Shown: positions 34,253 through 43,544, counted from the stretch's first letter. The stretch: 64,000 bases of DNA from Leptotrichia wadei (GCF_007990545.2 NZ_AP019829.2:806001-870000), one strand, 5' to 3'. Translations and numbers: made by a program. Notes: generated by a model not told the origin, from the letters alone.

Positions 34253-34807
34253 ATGAACAGAGATTTTGAATTTGGAATAAAAAAACAGTTGATTACGAAG
34301 GAAGAACTTCAGAAAAAAGTAAAGGAACTGGGAGTAAAGATTACTGAAGATTTTAAAAATGAAAATGAGCCGTTAATAGTGATAGGACTTTTGAAGGGGT
34401 CTATTGTGTTTATGGCTGATTTGATTAGGGAAATAAAATTGCCACTTGAAATTGACTTTATTGAGGCTTCCAGTTATGGGGAAGGGACTCAAAGTTCTAG
34501 AGAAGTTAAAATTTTAAAGGATTTAAGAAGTACGATTAGCGGGAAAAATGTTTTGGTAGTTGAAGATATTATTGATTCAGGATTTACGTTAAAAAAAGTA
34601 TTACAAATTTTGGGAAGCAGAAATCCTAAGAAAATATTACTTTGTACACTTTTAGATAAACCTGAAAGAAGAGAAGTTGAAGTTGATGTGCAATATATTG
34701 GATTTGAGATTCCAAATGAATTTGTTGTTGGGTATGGGCTTGATTTTAATGAAAATTATAGAAATTTGGAATATATAGGAGTTGCTGAACCATCAGTATT
34801 TGAGTAA
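34253..34807 (+). CDS. hpt: Hypoxanthine phosphoribosyltransferase
   Basis: A 184-residue type I PRTase that makes IMP or GMP from hypoxanthine or guanine and PRPP. The PRPP motif VLVVEDIIDSGFTLKKVL (about residues 101-118) is intact, as are GLLKGSIVFMADL and the substrate region IGFEIPNEFVVGYGLDFNE. GGGAGG precedes the ATG. The stop codon TAA is immediately followed by the ribosome site of rsmA, so the two are co-translated. Confidence 0.94.
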   Translation: MNRDFEFGIKKQLITKEELQKKVKELGVKITEDFKNENEPLIVIGLLKGSIVFMADLIREIKLPLEIDFIEASSYGEGTQSSREVKILKDLRSTISGKNVLVVEDIIDSGFTLKKVLQILGSRNPKKILLCTLLDKPERREVEVDVQYIGFEIPNEFVVGYGLDFNENYRNLEYIGVAEPSVFE

Positions 34808-34816
34808 GGAGTAAAA

Positions 34817-35665
34817 TTGAAGGGGAAAAATAAAAAATATAAGAAAAGAGATAAAAATTTTGAGAATGAAGATCATAAGGCTAAGAAAAAATATGGTCAG
34901 AATTTTCTAAATGATAGCAGTTTGTTGGACGAGATTTTGAATGTGGCGAATATTGATGAAGAAACAGAAGTGCTGGAAATTGGACCAGGTTTGGGATTTT
35001 TGACAGAAAAATTAATTGAAAATTCTAAATTTTTGACTGCTTTTGAAATAGATGATGATTTAATCCCATTTTTGAGTAAAAAATTTGAAAACAAGCAAAA
35101 TTTTGAGTTAGTTCATCAGGATTTTATGGAAGCAGATTTGAAAACTTTTTTTGAGAATAAAAAAGATGTGAAAGTTGTAGCAAATATTCCGTATTACATA
35201 ACTTCGCCAATTATTAATAAATTGCTTGAATACCGTGAAAATATTGATGAAATCTATTTGATGGTGCAAAAAGAAGTGGCAGAGCGGATTGCCTCAAAGC
35301 CACATAGTAAAAATATGAGCCTGCTTACTCACGCAGTACAGTTTTACGCTGAAACAGAATATTTATTTACTGTTCCAAAAGAAAAATTTGATCCTGTTCC
35401 AAAAGTTGATTCAGCATTTTTAGGAATAAAAATTTTGAAAGATAAAAAATATGAAAGTCAAATTTCAGAAGAAAAATATTTTAAATATTTGAGAGAAGCG
35501 TTTTCAAATAAGAGAAAAAGTATTTCTAATAATTTATCGAATTTAGGATTTTCAAAAGATTTTGTAAAAGAATGCTTGAAAAAAGTTGGCAAAACAGAAT
35601 TAGCTAGAGCAGAAGAATTTTCTGTGCAAGGATTTATTGATTTTATTGGGATTTTGGAAGGTTAA
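34817..35665 (+). CDS. rsmA: 16S rRNA dimethyladenosine transferase RsmA/KsgA
   Basis: Dimethylates the two adjacent adenines near the 3' end of 16S rRNA. The 282-residue protein has a basic N-terminal tail, YGQNFLNDSSLLD, the SAM motif VLEIGPGLGFLTEKL, and the catalytic NIPYYIT, then the C-terminal RNA-binding domain with AFSNKRKSI. It begins at a TTG with AAGGAG six bases upstream, just after hpt; the first ATG in frame is much further in. A terminator follows 31 bases after the stop codon. Confidence 0.95.
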   Translation: MKGKNKKYKKRDKNFENEDHKAKKKYGQNFLNDSSLLDEILNVANIDEETEVLEIGPGLGFLTEKLIENSKFLTAFEIDDDLIPFLSKKFENKQNFELVHQDFMEADLKTFFENKKDVKVVANIPYYITSPIINKLLEYRENIDEIYLMVQKEVAERIASKPHSKNMSLLTHAVQFYAETEYLFTVPKEKFDPVPKVDSAFLGIKILKDKKYESQISEEKYFKYLREAFSNKRKSISNNLSNLGFSKDFVKECLKKVGKTELARAEEFSVQGFIDFIGILEG

Positions 35666-35695
35666 ACTGTCTATATTTTATTGAATAAAAAATAA

Positions 35696-35725
35696 AAAGT
35701 TCTCTAGATCGTGGAGGACTTTTTT
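35696..35725 (+). terminator. Terminator of hpt-rsmA
   Basis: AAAGTTCTC (35696-35704) pairs with GAGGACTTT (35714-35722), one G-T pair, then a T tail. Confidence 0.8.
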
Positions 35726-35777
35726 AGTTACGTAATAATTTTTTTAGCAAAAAATTTTGTAAATCAAATATTTTTAC

Positions 35778-35806
35778 TTTACAAATAATAAAATAATGAG
35801 TATAAT
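35778..35806 (+). promoter_or_regulatory. Promoter of the efe-tat operon
   Basis: TTTACA (35778-35783) and TATAAT (35801-35806), 17 bases apart, 31 bases before efeO. The spacer is A/T rich (AATAATAAAATAATGAG) and could hold a Fur-type operator, as expected for iron genes, but no clear palindrome is visible. Confidence 0.6.
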
Positions 35807-35837
35807 ATAGCAAATATAAATTGGGAGGAATTTTTTT

Positions 35838-36719
35838 ATGAAAAAAATGGGAATTTTATTGCTTATTGGAGCATTAATGGCAATAAGCTGTAGCAAAGAT
35901 ACTGGAACAAAGGAAGGTGGAAAGGCTGGTACAACAGCTGGAAAGACAGCTGAACAAGGGAAAACTGATTTGAGCAAGGAAACTTCTGAATATAAAAAGT
36001 ATGTTGAAGGTCAGATTGATATGCTTTTAAAGGATACAGAAAATTTTGCACAATTATTAAAGACTGGGAAATTAGACGAAGCTAAAAAAGTTTATCCACT
36101 AATCCGTATGGCTTATGAAAGATCTGAGCCTATTGCTGAAAGCTTTGGAGAATCTGATGTTAAGATAGATTATCGTCTTGTTGACTTTAAGGAAGAATTT
36201 AAAAATGAAGAAGGATGGAAAGGTTTTCATAGAATTGAAAAAATATTATGGGAACAGAATACTACAAAAGGAACTGAAAAATACGCAGACGATCTTGTAA
36301 ACGACATTAAGGAGCTAAAGGCAAAAATCGCCACAATCGAAGTAACGCCTGATTTAATGGTTACAGGAGCGATTGACTTGTTGAATGAAGTTTCAACTCA
36401 AAAAATTACTGGAGAAGAAGAAGTGTTCTCACATACTGATTTGTACGACTTTAGAGCAAACATCGAAGGAGCTCAGAAAATTTTTGAACTGTTCAGACCT
36501 AAATTAGAACAAAAAGATGCTAAGCTTGTAACAACTTTAGATACAGAATTTAAAGCAGTAAACCAGCTTCTTGACAAATATATGACAGATGACAAAAATT
36601 ATAAATTGTACACAGAATTGAAGCCAGAAGATACAAAAGCTCTAGCTGAAGCAGTTACTAAACTTGGGGAACCTTTATCGCAAATGGGAATCGTAATAGA
36701 CGCAACTCCTAAGAAATAA
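35838..36719 (+). CDS. efeO: EfeO-type imelysin lipoprotein
   Basis: A 293-residue exported lipoprotein: signal peptide with lipobox ALMAISC, a short G/T/K-rich linker, then an imelysin (M75) domain with the metal-binding GFHRIEKILW motif near residue 135. EfeO binds ferrous or ferric iron outside the membrane for the EfeU permease. It lacks the N-terminal cupredoxin domain of E. coli EfeO, like the shorter EfeM-type proteins. GGGAGG precedes the ATG. Order efeO-efeB-efeU with the Tat genes makes one transport unit. Confidence 0.9.
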   Translation: MKKMGILLLIGALMAISCSKDTGTKEGGKAGTTAGKTAEQGKTDLSKETSEYKKYVEGQIDMLLKDTENFAQLLKTGKLDEAKKVYPLIRMAYERSEPIAESFGESDVKIDYRLVDFKEEFKNEEGWKGFHRIEKILWEQNTTKGTEKYADDLVNDIKELKAKIATIEVTPDLMVTGAIDLLNEVSTQKITGEEEVFSHTDLYDFRANIEGAQKIFELFRPKLEQKDAKLVTTLDTEFKAVNQLLDKYMTDDKNYKLYTELKPEDTKALAEAVTKLGEPLSQMGIVIDATPKK

Positions 36720-36846
36720 TATACTTATTCGGTAACTAATATGTTTAAGTATTATTGAATAGGGAATTAATTCCCTTTGTTAAAATTAACATTTAGATTA
36801 TTGAACACATCTAAATAAAACTTACAGTATAAAAAGAGGTAAAATA

Positions 36847-38085
36847 ATGAGTGATGAAAATGATAAAAAATGGTTTGATAAAAAAATATCACGTCGTGAT
36901 TTTTTGAAAAAAGCAGGAATGGTTGGAGCAGGTGCTGCAATTGGAGCGAGCGGAGCGGGTGCAATTTTTGCAAATATGTTTAGCAGCAAGGCAAATCAAG
37001 TTGTTGGAAATGAAGGAATCTCATTTTATGGAGAACATCAGTCGGGAATTGCTACTCCTGTTCAAAAAAACGTCTATTTTGCGGTATTAGATTTACATTC
37101 TACGGACAGGGAAGAAATAAAGCAGATGTTTAAGGACTGGACAGATTATTCTGAAAAACTTATGAAAGGTGAACTTGTAGCACCAGAACTTGCAAATCAT
37201 CTAGTTCCTCCGATAGATACAGGAGAAACAGTGGGATTAAATCCATACCGTTTGACAATAACTTTTGGAATAAGTCCGTCTTTTCTAGATAAATTGAAGA
37301 TGGATAATAAGAAAATGGAAGAATTTAAGAATTTGCCACATTTTCCGAGAGACCAGATAAAGGACAAGTATAAAGGTGGAGATATTTGCATTCAGGCTTG
37401 TGCAGATGATGCTCAAGTGGCATTTCACGCTGTGAGAAATCTTGTTCGTAAAGGACGTGCCTTAATTACTCTAAAATGGACCCAAGCTGGTTTTTTACCA
37501 ATTGGTAATGGAAAAGAAACTCCAAGAAATCTTTTTGGATTTAAAGATGGAACGGAAAATCCAAAAAATAATAATGATTTTAAAAATGTTGTTTGGTATG
37601 ATAAGAATAATTGGCTGAAAAATGGGACTTTTCTTATTGTAAGACGTATTCAAATGCATCTTGAAACATGGGATAGAACTAATTTACAGGAGCAGGAAAA
37701 TACGTTTGGAAGGTATAAAGAAAGCGGGGCTCCCTTTGGAGAAACAGATGAATTTGCAACAATTGACATAAATAAAAAAGGACCAGACGGAAAACCAGTT
37801 CTACCAATTGATTCACATGTTTATCTTGCCAAAAAAGCTGACGTTAAAATAGCACGCCGTGCCTTTTCTTATTCTAACGGAATAGATGAAGTGAGCGGAC
37901 AGTTTGATGCGGGACTGCTATTTATATGTTTCCAAAAACATCCTGATCAATTTATAAAGATTCAGAACAGCCTAGGAAACGATGATAAACTGAATGAATA
38001 TATTACTCACGTCGGAACAGGAATTTTTGCTTGTTTTGGAGGGATAAAGAAGGGAGAGTACATTGGGCAGAAATTATTTGAATAA
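36847..38085 (+). CDS. efeB: EfeB, Tat-exported DyP-type haem peroxidase
   Basis: A 412-residue dye-decolourising peroxidase. The N-terminus is a twin-arginine signal (SRRDFLKKAGMVGAGAAIGA). The mature part has the DyP motif NLFGFKDGTENP, the proximal histidine region and GCLFICFQ-like GLLFICFQKHPDQF. EfeB takes part in ferrous iron oxidation or haem iron release on the outside of the membrane. Its folded export explains why tatC and tatA sit in the same operon. The last 23 bases overlap the start of the permease gene. Confidence 0.93.
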   Translation: MSDENDKKWFDKKISRRDFLKKAGMVGAGAAIGASGAGAIFANMFSSKANQVVGNEGISFYGEHQSGIATPVQKNVYFAVLDLHSTDREEIKQMFKDWTDYSEKLMKGELVAPELANHLVPPIDTGETVGLNPYRLTITFGISPSFLDKLKMDNKKMEEFKNLPHFPRDQIKDKYKGGDICIQACADDAQVAFHAVRNLVRKGRALITLKWTQAGFLPIGNGKETPRNLFGFKDGTENPKNNNDFKNVVWYDKNNWLKNGTFLIVRRIQMHLETWDRTNLQEQENTFGRYKESGAPFGETDEFATIDINKKGPDGKPVLPIDSHVYLAKKADVKIARRAFSYSNGIDEVSGQFDAGLLFICFQKHPDQFIKIQNSLGNDDKLNEYITHVGTGIFACFGGIKKGEYIGQKLFE

Positions 38086-39763
38086 AAAAATAAGTACAAT
38101 GCTATTTTTGTGCTTTATGCTATTCTTCGTGAATATTATTGCAGAAGAAAGCTATAGCGGACTTTACATAAAAATTACAGACACAACAACGGCAATAAAA
38201 AATAATAACCAAAATGAAGCAAAAAAACTTTTTTCTGAAGTAAGAGATGAATTTAAAAAGGTTAAAAATGCTGATTCTACGCAAGGGAAAAAGGTACAGG
38301 AACTTTTAAATAAAGAAAAAGCTGTATTGTCAGAAGATGACCTGAGAGAAGTTACAACAGCACTATTAGCTTTTGAAAAAGAGCAGAATCCTGTTGACGA
38401 TAATGCGGAAAAGAAAAAGTTTCAGTCAAGAATGAATCCTGCTTTAGATATGCTGGAAAAAGCAATTCAATCTAAAGATGTGGAACTTATGAAAAAAGAA
38501 TATTTGAAATTTAACGGTGTCTGGACAAGAAATGAAAGTTTTATAAGAAGCAGAAGTATTCCTTACTATGGAAAAGTGGAAACTGCAATGTCGTTTTTGA
38601 GAAGCTCTATGGAAGTGGAGCCATTTGATTATGACAACACAATCAATTCTTTTAATGACTTGAAATCAACAATACAAGACTATTTAGATGGCAAGAAGAT
38701 AGAAAATAATGTTTCAAGCACAATTACACTAAAAGAAGCTGTAGATATGTTGAAAGATGCGTTGGAAGCTTTTAAAAATGGAAATAGATCTAAAGGTCAG
38801 TCAAAAGTGAAAGAGTTTATTCAGGTATGGCCTACGGTTGAAGGCGATGTAAGTACGAGAAATTCAGCTTTATATACAAAAGTGGAAACACAGACTCCAA
38901 TAATCATGGTAAAAGGTAGCGAAAAAGAGTATCAGGAACAATTACAAGGATTAATTACAGAATTATCACAAATTGATACAAAAGCACAATATACATTTAT
39001 TGATGCAATGTTTATACTTCTTCGTGAAGGTGTGGAGGCACTTCTTATCGTTCTGGCATTGGTAAGCAGCCTGAAAGCTGCAAATCAGAAAAAGGGATTG
39101 CGTTGGGTTTATGCAGGAGCTGCTGCCGGAATTTTTGCAAGTGTGGTAATAGCATTTGCTCTTCAGGCTTTATTCCCTGCCGTATCTTCAGGAACAAACC
39201 GTGAAATTTTGGAAGGATTTGTAGGAATTTTTGCGGTTATAATGATGATTGGGATTGGATTTTGGCTGCATAGTAAATCATCCTTAAAATCTTGGAAAGA
39301 TTATATTGACAGAAAAATGGATATTGTATTAAGTACAGGAAGTTTTGTTTCAATGTTTGTACTTAGTTTTCTTGCGGTATTTAGAGAAGGGGCAGAAACA
39401 ATATTGTTTTATGTAGGAATTTTACCATTAATTTCATTGCAGAATTTGATTATCGGTATTGTAAGTGCGATATTGATACTAATTGTAATTGCACTTGTTT
39501 TAATATATGCTTCTTCAAAAATAAAAATACATCAAGTGTTTTTTGTACTTACGTGGACAATTTACTTCCTTGCATTTAAAATGCTTGGAACAAGTATTCA
39601 CATGCTGCAAGTTGTAGGGATTTTACAGTTACACGTAGTTCATTTTATACCTACAATGGAAATTTTGGGAATTTATGCAAATATGGAAGTATTTATTAGT
39701 CAATTAATTTTAATTGTGATTATCGTGATTGCTGCATTGATAAAAAAGAGAAAAGATAAATAA
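38063..39763 (+). CDS. efeU: EfeU/FTR1 iron permease with large extracytoplasmic domain
   Basis: A 566-residue protein. A hydrophobic signal or anchor lies near the N-terminus, followed by about 280 residues of helical extracytoplasmic domain. The FTR1 permease forms the rest, with about seven helices and both iron-binding REGxE motifs (LLREGVEALLIV near residue 320 and FREGAETILFY near 443). E. coli EfeU is only about 276 residues; the long N-terminal region is seen in FetM/FtrC-type permeases. The TTG at 38063 inside efeB has a GGGAGAG site upstream; an ATG at 38099 does not. Confidence 0.9.
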   Translation: MGRNYLNKKISTMLFLCFMLFFVNIIAEESYSGLYIKITDTTTAIKNNNQNEAKKLFSEVRDEFKKVKNADSTQGKKVQELLNKEKAVLSEDDLREVTTALLAFEKEQNPVDDNAEKKKFQSRMNPALDMLEKAIQSKDVELMKKEYLKFNGVWTRNESFIRSRSIPYYGKVETAMSFLRSSMEVEPFDYDNTINSFNDLKSTIQDYLDGKKIENNVSSTITLKEAVDMLKDALEAFKNGNRSKGQSKVKEFIQVWPTVEGDVSTRNSALYTKVETQTPIIMVKGSEKEYQEQLQGLITELSQIDTKAQYTFIDAMFILLREGVEALLIVLALVSSLKAANQKKGLRWVYAGAAAGIFASVVIAFALQALFPAVSSGTNREILEGFVGIFAVIMMIGIGFWLHSKSSLKSWKDYIDRKMDIVLSTGSFVSMFVLSFLAVFREGAETILFYVGILPLISLQNLIIGIVSAILILIVIALVLIYASSKIKIHQVFFVLTWTIYFLAFKMLGTSIHMLQVVGILQLHVVHFIPTMEILGIYANMEVFISQLILIVIIVIAALIKKRKDK

Positions 39764-39798
39764 AAATTTTAAAAGATAAAATATCGGAAAGGAATAGA

Positions 39799-40512
39799 AT
39801 GGCTAAAATTGATGAACAGACGCTTGTGGAACATTTGAGCGAATTTAGGAAAAGACTCATTATTACAATTATATTTTTTATTGCAGCTTTTTTAGTAAGT
39901 TTGATATTTTGCTCCGATATTTACAAATTACTGACGGCTTCATTTAAGCAGAAGCTCATAGTTCTTGGGCCTAATGATATTTTGAGCATTTATTTAATGC
40001 TGGCTGGAATATGTGCTTTTAGTTTGACATTACCTTTTACAAGTTATCAGCTATGGGCTTTTATTCGTCCTGCTCTTAAGGAAAAGGAAGCTAAGGCAAT
40101 TTTATCTTATGTGCCTGCAACTTTTATATTATTTGTTATAGGACTTTCTTTTGGATTTTTTGTAGTAACGCCTGCGTTACTAAATGTTTTACTATCTTTT
40201 GGCAATGATTTGTTTAATATTCAGCTTACAGCAAATAATTATTTAACATTTGTATTACATACATCATTACCGCTTGGTGTAATATTTGAATTGCCCGTTA
40301 TTGTGGCATTTCTAACATCGCTGCATATCTTGACACCGCAATATTTAATAAAAAACAGGCGATATGGCTACTTTATTTTGCTGGTAGTTGCAGTCGTTTT
40401 GACGCCAGCTGACTTTATAAGCGATTTAACGATGGCAGCACCATTGATTTTACTTTATGAAGTGAGTATTTCTGTTTGTAAATATGTCTACAAAAGAAGG
40501 AGGGATGATTAA
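39799..40512 (+). CDS. tatC: Twin-arginine translocase subunit TatC
   Basis: A 237-residue membrane protein with six predicted helices. It begins with the conserved TLVEHLSEFRKRL and has the FELPVIV segment and the loop after helix 3, as in all TatC proteins. TatC recognises twin-arginine signal peptides. It sits 36 bases after the iron permease gene and two bases before tatA, so it is very probably dedicated to EfeB. No tatB is present, as usual in minimal TatAC systems. Confidence 0.95.
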   Translation: MAKIDEQTLVEHLSEFRKRLIITIIFFIAAFLVSLIFCSDIYKLLTASFKQKLIVLGPNDILSIYLMLAGICAFSLTLPFTSYQLWAFIRPALKEKEAKAILSYVPATFILFVIGLSFGFFVVTPALLNVLLSFGNDLFNIQLTANNYLTFVLHTSLPLGVIFELPVIVAFLTSLHILTPQYLIKNRRYGYFILLVVAVVLTPADFISDLTMAAPLILLYEVSISVCKYVYKRRRDD

Positions 40513-40514
40513 AA

Positions 40515-40718
40515 ATGGGAATTTTTCAAGATATAGGAGCACCGGGACTTATAGTTCTAATACTTGGTGCGTTGCTTATTTTTGGACCTAAAAGACTGCC
40601 TGAACTGGGAGAAGCTATAGGAAAAATGATTCGGGAATTTAAAAAGTCAGTTTCTGGAATTGACTCAGAGGCTGATAATAAAAATGTAGAAGATAAAAAA
40701 GAAAAAAAGTGTAAATAA
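40515..40718 (+). CDS. tatA: Twin-arginine translocase subunit TatA
   Basis: A 67-residue TatA. It has a short N-terminal membrane helix (APGLIVLILGALLIFGPKRLP), the FGPKRLPELG hinge, an amphipathic helix with IREFKKSVSG, and a lysine-rich tail. It forms the protein-conducting assembly with TatC. AGGAGG lies inside the end of tatC. It is the last gene of the efe-tat operon and is followed by a bidirectional hairpin. Confidence 0.95.
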   Translation: MGIFQDIGAPGLIVLILGALLIFGPKRLPELGEAIGKMIREFKKSVSGIDSEADNKNVEDKKEKKCK

Positions 40719-40770
40719 ATTAATCTTAGTTTATAAGCTATTTTTTGATTATTATATTTGAATTATAAAA

Positions 40771-40802
40771 GGCTTGGAATTATAACACTCCAAGCCATTC
40801 TC
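40771..40802 (+). terminator. Hairpin between converging tatA and the DUF4911-like gene
   Basis: GGCTTGGA (40771-40778) pairs with TCCAAGCC (40789-40796), with a T-rich tail on the plus strand. Its right arm overlaps the last codons of the minus-strand gene. Confidence 0.65.
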
Positions 40803-41040
40803 TTTTTTCTAATACTTCCATTTCGATATTTTTTTGTTTTAACGTTTCAATCGCTTTATCCATATCATCTAAAAGATATGAATTTGTAAGAATCTTTATT
40901 AAACCGTTCTGGTTATCAAGAGTTCTCACATTTCCTAAGCCATCGTATGCTTCTATGATTTTATTAATAAAGTCAATATGTTCTTTTTTTGTTTGAATGA
41001 TGTATTCCCAGCTTTTCATTTCTTTTTCATTATTTTCCAT
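40780..41040 (-). CDS. DUF4911-like small protein
   Basis: An 86-residue protein containing EYIIQTKKEHIDFINKIIEAY, GLGNVRTLD and GLIKILTNSYLLDDM. I recognise this as a DUF4911-type family of ACT-like small proteins, without known function. It follows the TtcA gene by 18 bases on the same strand and is probably co-transcribed with it. A role as a small-ligand-binding partner is only a guess. Confidence 0.65.
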   Translation of the reverse strand: MENNEKEMKSWEYIIQTKKEHIDFINKIIEAYDGLGNVRTLDNQNGLIKILTNSYLLDDMDKAIETLKQKNIEMEVLEKREWLGVL

Positions 41041-41058
41041 ATTTTTCAGCCTTTCTCC

Positions 41059-41982
41059 TTAAAATTTGTCCAAATACGAGTATTTTCCGTTTGAATCTTT
41101 CCAGCCTAATATTTTTTCCAAATTCACATTCTGTGTTGATTGAATTATTCGTTTTTTTATGTCTGGATTATTTTTTACAAGCTGTGCAATTAATTCCTTT
41201 GTTTCACGCCGTTTGCTTGAAGTTTTTTCGGCAGCGACTGTACAGCCGCAGTTCATCGGAAGGATTCCGTTATTTCTTACCCATTTTATGATTGCCTTTT
41301 CTTCAACATAAAATAGAGGACGGATCAATTCTATATTAAAATTATCGGACTTTAATTTTGGTAGCATAGTTTCAAATTTTCCCATGTAGAACATGCTCAT
41401 AAGAGTTGTTTCAATAACGTCGTCAAAATGATGTCCAAGCGCAAGTTTATTGCAGCCAAGTGAAGTTGCTTTTGTATAAAGGCTGCCACGCCGCATTTTG
41501 GCACACATATAGCAGGGATAGTCTTTTGCGATTTTTTCTGCAATTTCAAAGATATTGTCATCATAAATTTCACAAGGGATATTTAGATGTTTTAGATTTT
41601 TTTTCAAATTATTTAAATTAGCAGGATTAAATCCTGGATTCATTGAAATAAAAACCACTTCAAAGTTAGTTCTGCTGGCTCTTTTCAATTCTTGAAACAG
41701 CTTTGAAAGCAAGAGGCTGTCTTTCCCGCCAGAAATGGCAACTGCGATTCTATCTCCATCCTTTACCATTTCAAATTCCTTTAAGGCTCGCACAAATGGT
41801 GTCCAAAGTGCTGAACGGTATTTTTTTTGTATGCTTCTTTCAATGGTTTCTAATGGCTGAAGTGGAACTGATGGTAAAACTGTTTCACAAACTGCGCTTC
41901 CGAGAGAAGTAGAAGCGATTTTATCAGCATTTGTTTCATTATTTATCGTATTTTTGTCATCGAGATCATTTTCTAAATTCAT
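41059..41982 (-). CDS. ttcA: TtcA-like tRNA 2-thiolation protein
   Basis: A 307-residue PP-loop ATPase. AISGGKDSLLLSKL (about residues 83-96) is the PP-loop. CYMCAKMRRGSLYTKA gives the CxxC pair that, with a later cysteine (MNCGCT), holds a 4Fe-4S cluster in TtcA. LGHHFDDVIETTLMSMFY is characteristic. The enzyme thiolates cytidine 32 of tRNA. About 50 residues of low-complexity acidic sequence precede the domain. The promoter at 42042-42070 drives it, and the DUF4911-like gene follows. Confidence 0.88.
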   Translation of the reverse strand: MNLENDLDDKNTINNETNADKIASTSLGSAVCETVLPSVPLQPLETIERSIQKKYRSALWTPFVRALKEFEMVKDGDRIAVAISGGKDSLLLSKLFQELKRASRTNFEVVFISMNPGFNPANLNNLKKNLKHLNIPCEIYDDNIFEIAEKIAKDYPCYMCAKMRRGSLYTKATSLGCNKLALGHHFDDVIETTLMSMFYMGKFETMLPKLKSDNFNIELIRPLFYVEEKAIIKWVRNNGILPMNCGCTVAAEKTSSKRRETKELIAQLVKNNPDIKKRIIQSTQNVNLEKILGWKDSNGKYSYLDKF

Positions 41983-42041
41983 TATCTGTAACTCCTTTTA
42001 AAGTTCATATTAGCCTTGATTTATTTAAGTAATCAAAAAAT

Positions 42042-42070
42042 ATTATAACATAAAAAAATACTCCAATCAA
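42042..42070 (-). promoter_or_regulatory. Promoter of ttcA
   Basis: Minus-strand TTGATT (42065-42070) and TATAAT (42042-42047) with 17-base spacing. Confidence 0.65.
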
Positions 42071-42159
42071 CTGTAATAAAATTATATTTTTTTGCTTTAT
42101 TATTTTGAAAATATTAAATTAATAAATAAATTTTTTCCAGCTTAATTTAAAAACAAAAT

Positions 42160-42189
42160 TTGATAAGAATATTGAAAATATGGTATAAT
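42160..42189 (+). promoter_or_regulatory. Promoter of khpA
   Basis: TTGATA (42160-42165) and TATAAT (42184-42189), 18 bases apart, about 50 bases before khpA. Confidence 0.6.
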
Positions 42190-42238
42190 AACCGTAAGAA
42201 AATATAAATTTTGGATAAAAAATGGAGGGAAAAAATAA

Positions 42239-42481
42239 ATGAGCAAGTATTTTGAAACTGTAGATTTTTGGATTGAGAATTTATTGGATTCGACTGAAAG
42301 TTATACGATTGAAAGTAATGAAAAAGGGAAGTTTGTAGATATTACAATTAATGTTACAAAGGAGGATATGGGAAAAGTTATTGGTAAAAACGGGAGAATT
42401 ATTACGGCACTTAGAGTTCTTATGTCATCAATTGGGAAAAAAGATAAAAAAAGTATAAAAATTGAAGTTAAGGAAATGTAA
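42239..42481 (+). CDS. khpA: KH-domain RNA-binding protein KhpA
   Basis: An 80-residue single KH domain with the GxxG loop GKNGR in MGKVIGKNGRIITALRVLM. KhpA forms homo- or heterodimers with KhpB/Jag and binds many RNAs; in Fusobacterium such KH proteins have been proposed as global sRNA partners, given the lack of Hfq. GGAGGG precedes the ATG. No rpsP or rimM is adjacent, unlike in Firmicutes. Confidence 0.9.
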   Translation: MSKYFETVDFWIENLLDSTESYTIESNEKGKFVDITINVTKEDMGKVIGKNGRIITALRVLMSSIGKKDKKSIKIEVKEM

Positions 42482-42541
42482 GTTTGGAAAATTATTTAGG
42501 TAAAATAACACTAGATTTTATATTAATCAAGGAGTGAATTT

Positions 42542-42949
42542 ATGAAAACTTACGACTTAAGGAAAAAGAGCTTTAAACTTAGAGTTTACTATTATGATAC
42601 TGATAAAATGGGAGTTGTGTACCATTCAAATTATCTAAAATGGATGGAAATGGCACGAACTGAATATTTTAGGGATGTTTTTCCATATAAAAATATGGAG
42701 GATATGGGATTTATTTTGCCAGTAAAGACACTGAATATTGAATATGTTAATTCGGCAAAGCATGATGAGGAAATTGAGATTTTTGTAAAAATTGAGGAAA
42801 TAAATAATATTAAGATTAGATTTTCTTATGAAATGTATAATTTAGATGGAATTTTAAAGGCAAAGGCTGAAACTGTGAATGTTTTTGTGGATGAAAATGG
42901 GAAATTAAAGAGAATTTCAAATGAATTGCTGAAGAAAATTATTAAATAA
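42542..42949 (+). CDS. YbgC/FadM-type acyl-CoA thioesterase
   Basis: A 135-residue hot-dog-fold enzyme with YYDTDKMGVVYHSNYLKWME, the 4-hydroxybenzoyl-CoA-thioesterase-type motif including the catalytic aspartate, and ARTEYFRD. These hydrolyse short- or long-chain acyl-CoA or acyl-ACP thioesters. AAGGAG precedes the ATG, 60 bases after khpA, so the two may be co-transcribed. Substrate is not evident. Confidence 0.88.
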   Translation: MKTYDLRKKSFKLRVYYYDTDKMGVVYHSNYLKWMEMARTEYFRDVFPYKNMEDMGFILPVKTLNIEYVNSAKHDEEIEIFVKIEEINNIKIRFSYEMYNLDGILKAKAETVNVFVDENGKLKRISNELLKKIIK

Positions 42950-43115
42950 TTGAATAAAATATTTGTATAATTACAAAATTCATTATTAAAAGGGAAATTT
43001 AAATATTAGATTTGTTTAAATATATATTTAAAATTTGGCAGAACAAATATTTTAAAGGATTTAAGAAAATAAAATTTAAAATTATTATAAAAAATAAAGA
43101 AGAGAGGCTTTGCAA

Positions 43116-43544
43116 ATGAAAATAGTAATTGGAAATGATCATGCGGGTGTAGAATTTAAAAATAAAATTATGCAGGCGCTTAGAAGTAAAGGGTATGAAA
43201 TTATAAATGTAGGAACTGATACTTTGGATTCAGTTGATTATCCTGATATTGCGAAGGAAGTTAGTAAAAAAATTATAAATAAAGAGGCAAATTTTGGAAT
43301 TTTAATTTGTGGAACTGGAATTGGAATTTCTATTGCTGCAAATAAAATAAATGGAATTCGTGCTGCTCTTTGTCACAATGAATATACGGCAAGACTTTCA
43401 AGACTTCATAATGATGCGAATATAATTGCTTTGGGAGCTAGAGTTTTGGGAGAAGACTTGGGATTAGCCTGTGTTGAAACTTTTATAAATACGGAATTTG
43501 AAGGTGGCAGACATGCTAGAAGAGTTGGGAAAATTGAACAGTAA
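43116..43544 (+). CDS. rpiB: Ribose 5-phosphate isomerase B
   Basis: A 142-residue RpiB/LacAB-family isomerase: KIVIGNDHAGVEFKN at the N-terminus, VDYPDIAKEV, the catalytic CGTGIGISIAANK and HNEYTARLSRLHNDANI. It interconverts ribose 5-phosphate and ribulose 5-phosphate in the pentose phosphate pathway. The ATG at 43116 lies eight bases after GAGAGG; a TTG six bases upstream is less well placed. A hairpin follows the stop codon. Confidence 0.94.
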   Translation: MKIVIGNDHAGVEFKNKIMQALRSKGYEIINVGTDTLDSVDYPDIAKEVSKKIINKEANFGILICGTGIGISIAANKINGIRAALCHNEYTARLSRLHNDANIIALGARVLGEDLGLACVETFINTEFEGGRHARRVGKIEQ

